Source: CADEDV01 sp964437415 (GTDB taxonomy: Bacteria; Bacteroidota; Bacteroidia; Chitinophagales; Chitinophagaceae). From it: DNA of 64,000 bases. The stretch lies in NCBI GenBank assembly GCA_964437415.1, contig CAYTGN010000017.1, positions 1-64,000 of the forward strand, read 5' to 3'. This document shows, in pieces, positions 63,499 to 64,000 of this stretch (positions are counted from its first letter, which is position 1; every line of letters begins with the position of its first letter). A program made the translations under genes and the position numbers. The notes beneath the pieces are model-generated. The model had not been told where the DNA came from, did no database searches, and saw only the letters and a program-made list of their open reading frames with translations.

Positions 63499-63529
63499 GC
63501 GTTCAGGATTCAGTTTAAGAGAACAAAGT

Positions 63530-64000
63530 ATGCAAAAATATCTGATAAAAGCGATACAGGTTGTCAACGAAGGTAGCATTCAGACAGCCGATGTATTCAT
63601 TGCAAATGGCAGGATCGAAAAGATAGCAACTCAGGTAAACAATGCCGGCGCAGGTTACACAGAAATCAATGGAGAAGGCAAATACCTGCTGCCGGGGGCG
63701 ATAGATGACCAGGTGCATTTCCGGGAACCGGGACTTACTCACAAAGCCACTATCTACACCGAAGCCAAAGCCGCCGTGGCGGGAGGTGTCACCAGTTTTA
63801 TGGAAATGCCCAACACCATCCCCAATGCACTGACACAGGAATTGCTGGAAGACAAATATGCTATCGCTTCCCGCAATTCACTCGCCAATTATTCTTTTTA
63901 CATGGGCACCGGCAATGACAATGCGGATGAAGTGCTGAAAACAAATGATAAGAAAAAAGACATCTGCGGCATCAAGATTTTCATGGGCTCCAGCACGGGC
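63530..64000 (+). CDS. pyrC: Dihydroorotase, 5' part (runs off the window)
   Basis: The frame opens at ATG 63530 and stays open for 157 codons to the window end. It begins MQKYLIKAIQVVNEGSI and contains the amidohydrolase metal motif IDDQVHFREPGLTHK and the block GGVTSFMEMPNTIPNA, ending in GIKIFMGSSTG, all typical of the type I dihydroorotase of pyrimidine synthesis. The first motif has Asp-Gln-Val-His where Asp-x-His-x-His is usual, so the first metal histidine is replaced by Gln. It is divergent from the barrel gene with only 31 bp between start codons. Confidence 0.85.
   Translation, partial: MQKYLIKAIQVVNEGSIQTADVFIANGRIEKIATQVNNAGAGYTEINGEGKYLLPGAIDDQVHFREPGLTHKATIYTEAKAAVAGGVTSFMEMPNTIPNALTQELLEDKYAIASRNSLANYSFYMGTGNDNADEVLKTNDKKKDICGIKIFMGSSTG

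Overview
The window reads as a chromosome segment of a Bacteroidota bacterium, most like a Chitinophagaceae-type member. The reasons are two SusC/SusD outer-membrane pairs, a PorT homologue of the type IX secretion system next to a menaquinone methyltransferase gene, several outer-membrane beta-barrel proteins, and promoter-like TTTG / TAnnTTTG boxes. No rRNA or tRNA gene was seen. The only unread stretch is a 100-base run of N inside the CRISPR array.

Layout. (1) 0.3-8.0 kb: a complete type II-C CRISPR-Cas locus. cas9-cas1-cas2 lie on the + strand. A tracrRNA lies on the - strand just upstream of cas9, and an array of at least 30 identical 36-bp repeats follows cas2. Anti-repeat pairing shows that the crRNAs are read from the - strand, towards the cas genes. 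A 44-bp imperfect direct repeat brackets the whole module. (2) 8.0-10.0 kb: a small hypothetical gene, an SRAP-family (YedK/HMCES-like) gene with a 101-aa partner, and an outer-membrane barrel protein. The SRAP/partner pair recurs at 30.2-31.2 kb. (3) 10.2-30.0 kb: catabolic locus 1, almost all on the - strand. It holds two D-aminoacylase-like amidohydrolases, SusC, SusD, four sialidase-like (Asp-box) proteins, a GH32-like protein, a BASS-family transporter, an APH-family kinase and an HpcH/HpaI-type aldolase, with a divergent AraC regulator at 29.1 kb. (4) 31.4-58.6 kb: catabolic locus 2, again on the - strand. It holds an SSS symporter, a DapA/NanA-family lyase, SusC, SusD, two calcineurin-like phosphoesterases, two Ig/NHL proteins, two more sialidase-like proteins, an Nramp-like transporter without the metal-binding motifs, a TIM-barrel isomerase, a DUF3748 protein, a fucose-isomerase-like protein, an FGGY kinase, PafA-like and PhoD-like phosphatases and an aldo/keto reductase. 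A second AraC regulator, paralogous to the first, is divergent at 57.7 kb. (5) 58.9-64 kb: housekeeping genes (DUF1801, DUF1330, menaquinone methyltransferase, porT), a gene broken by an in-frame TGA, an outer-membrane barrel gene and the start of dihydroorotase.

The two catabolic loci look like sister polysaccharide or glycoconjugate utilisation systems. Each has a SusCD pair for capture and uptake, several secreted Asp-box propellers for cleavage, an inner-membrane transporter, an aldolase of the 2-keto-3-deoxy-acid type (HpcH fold in one, DapA/NanA fold in the other), and an adjacent AraC regulator. The substrate is not decided by the sequence. A 2-keto-3-deoxy acid intermediate is the common theme, and locus 2 adds four phosphatase-type enzymes. 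Each locus carries a 20-bp motif upstream of its two main - strand transcription units. The motif has one half common to both loci and one half private to each locus, which suggests two AraC paralogues whose DNA specificity has split. This pair of regulators and operators, and the unusual enzyme content, are the most promising undescribed biology here.
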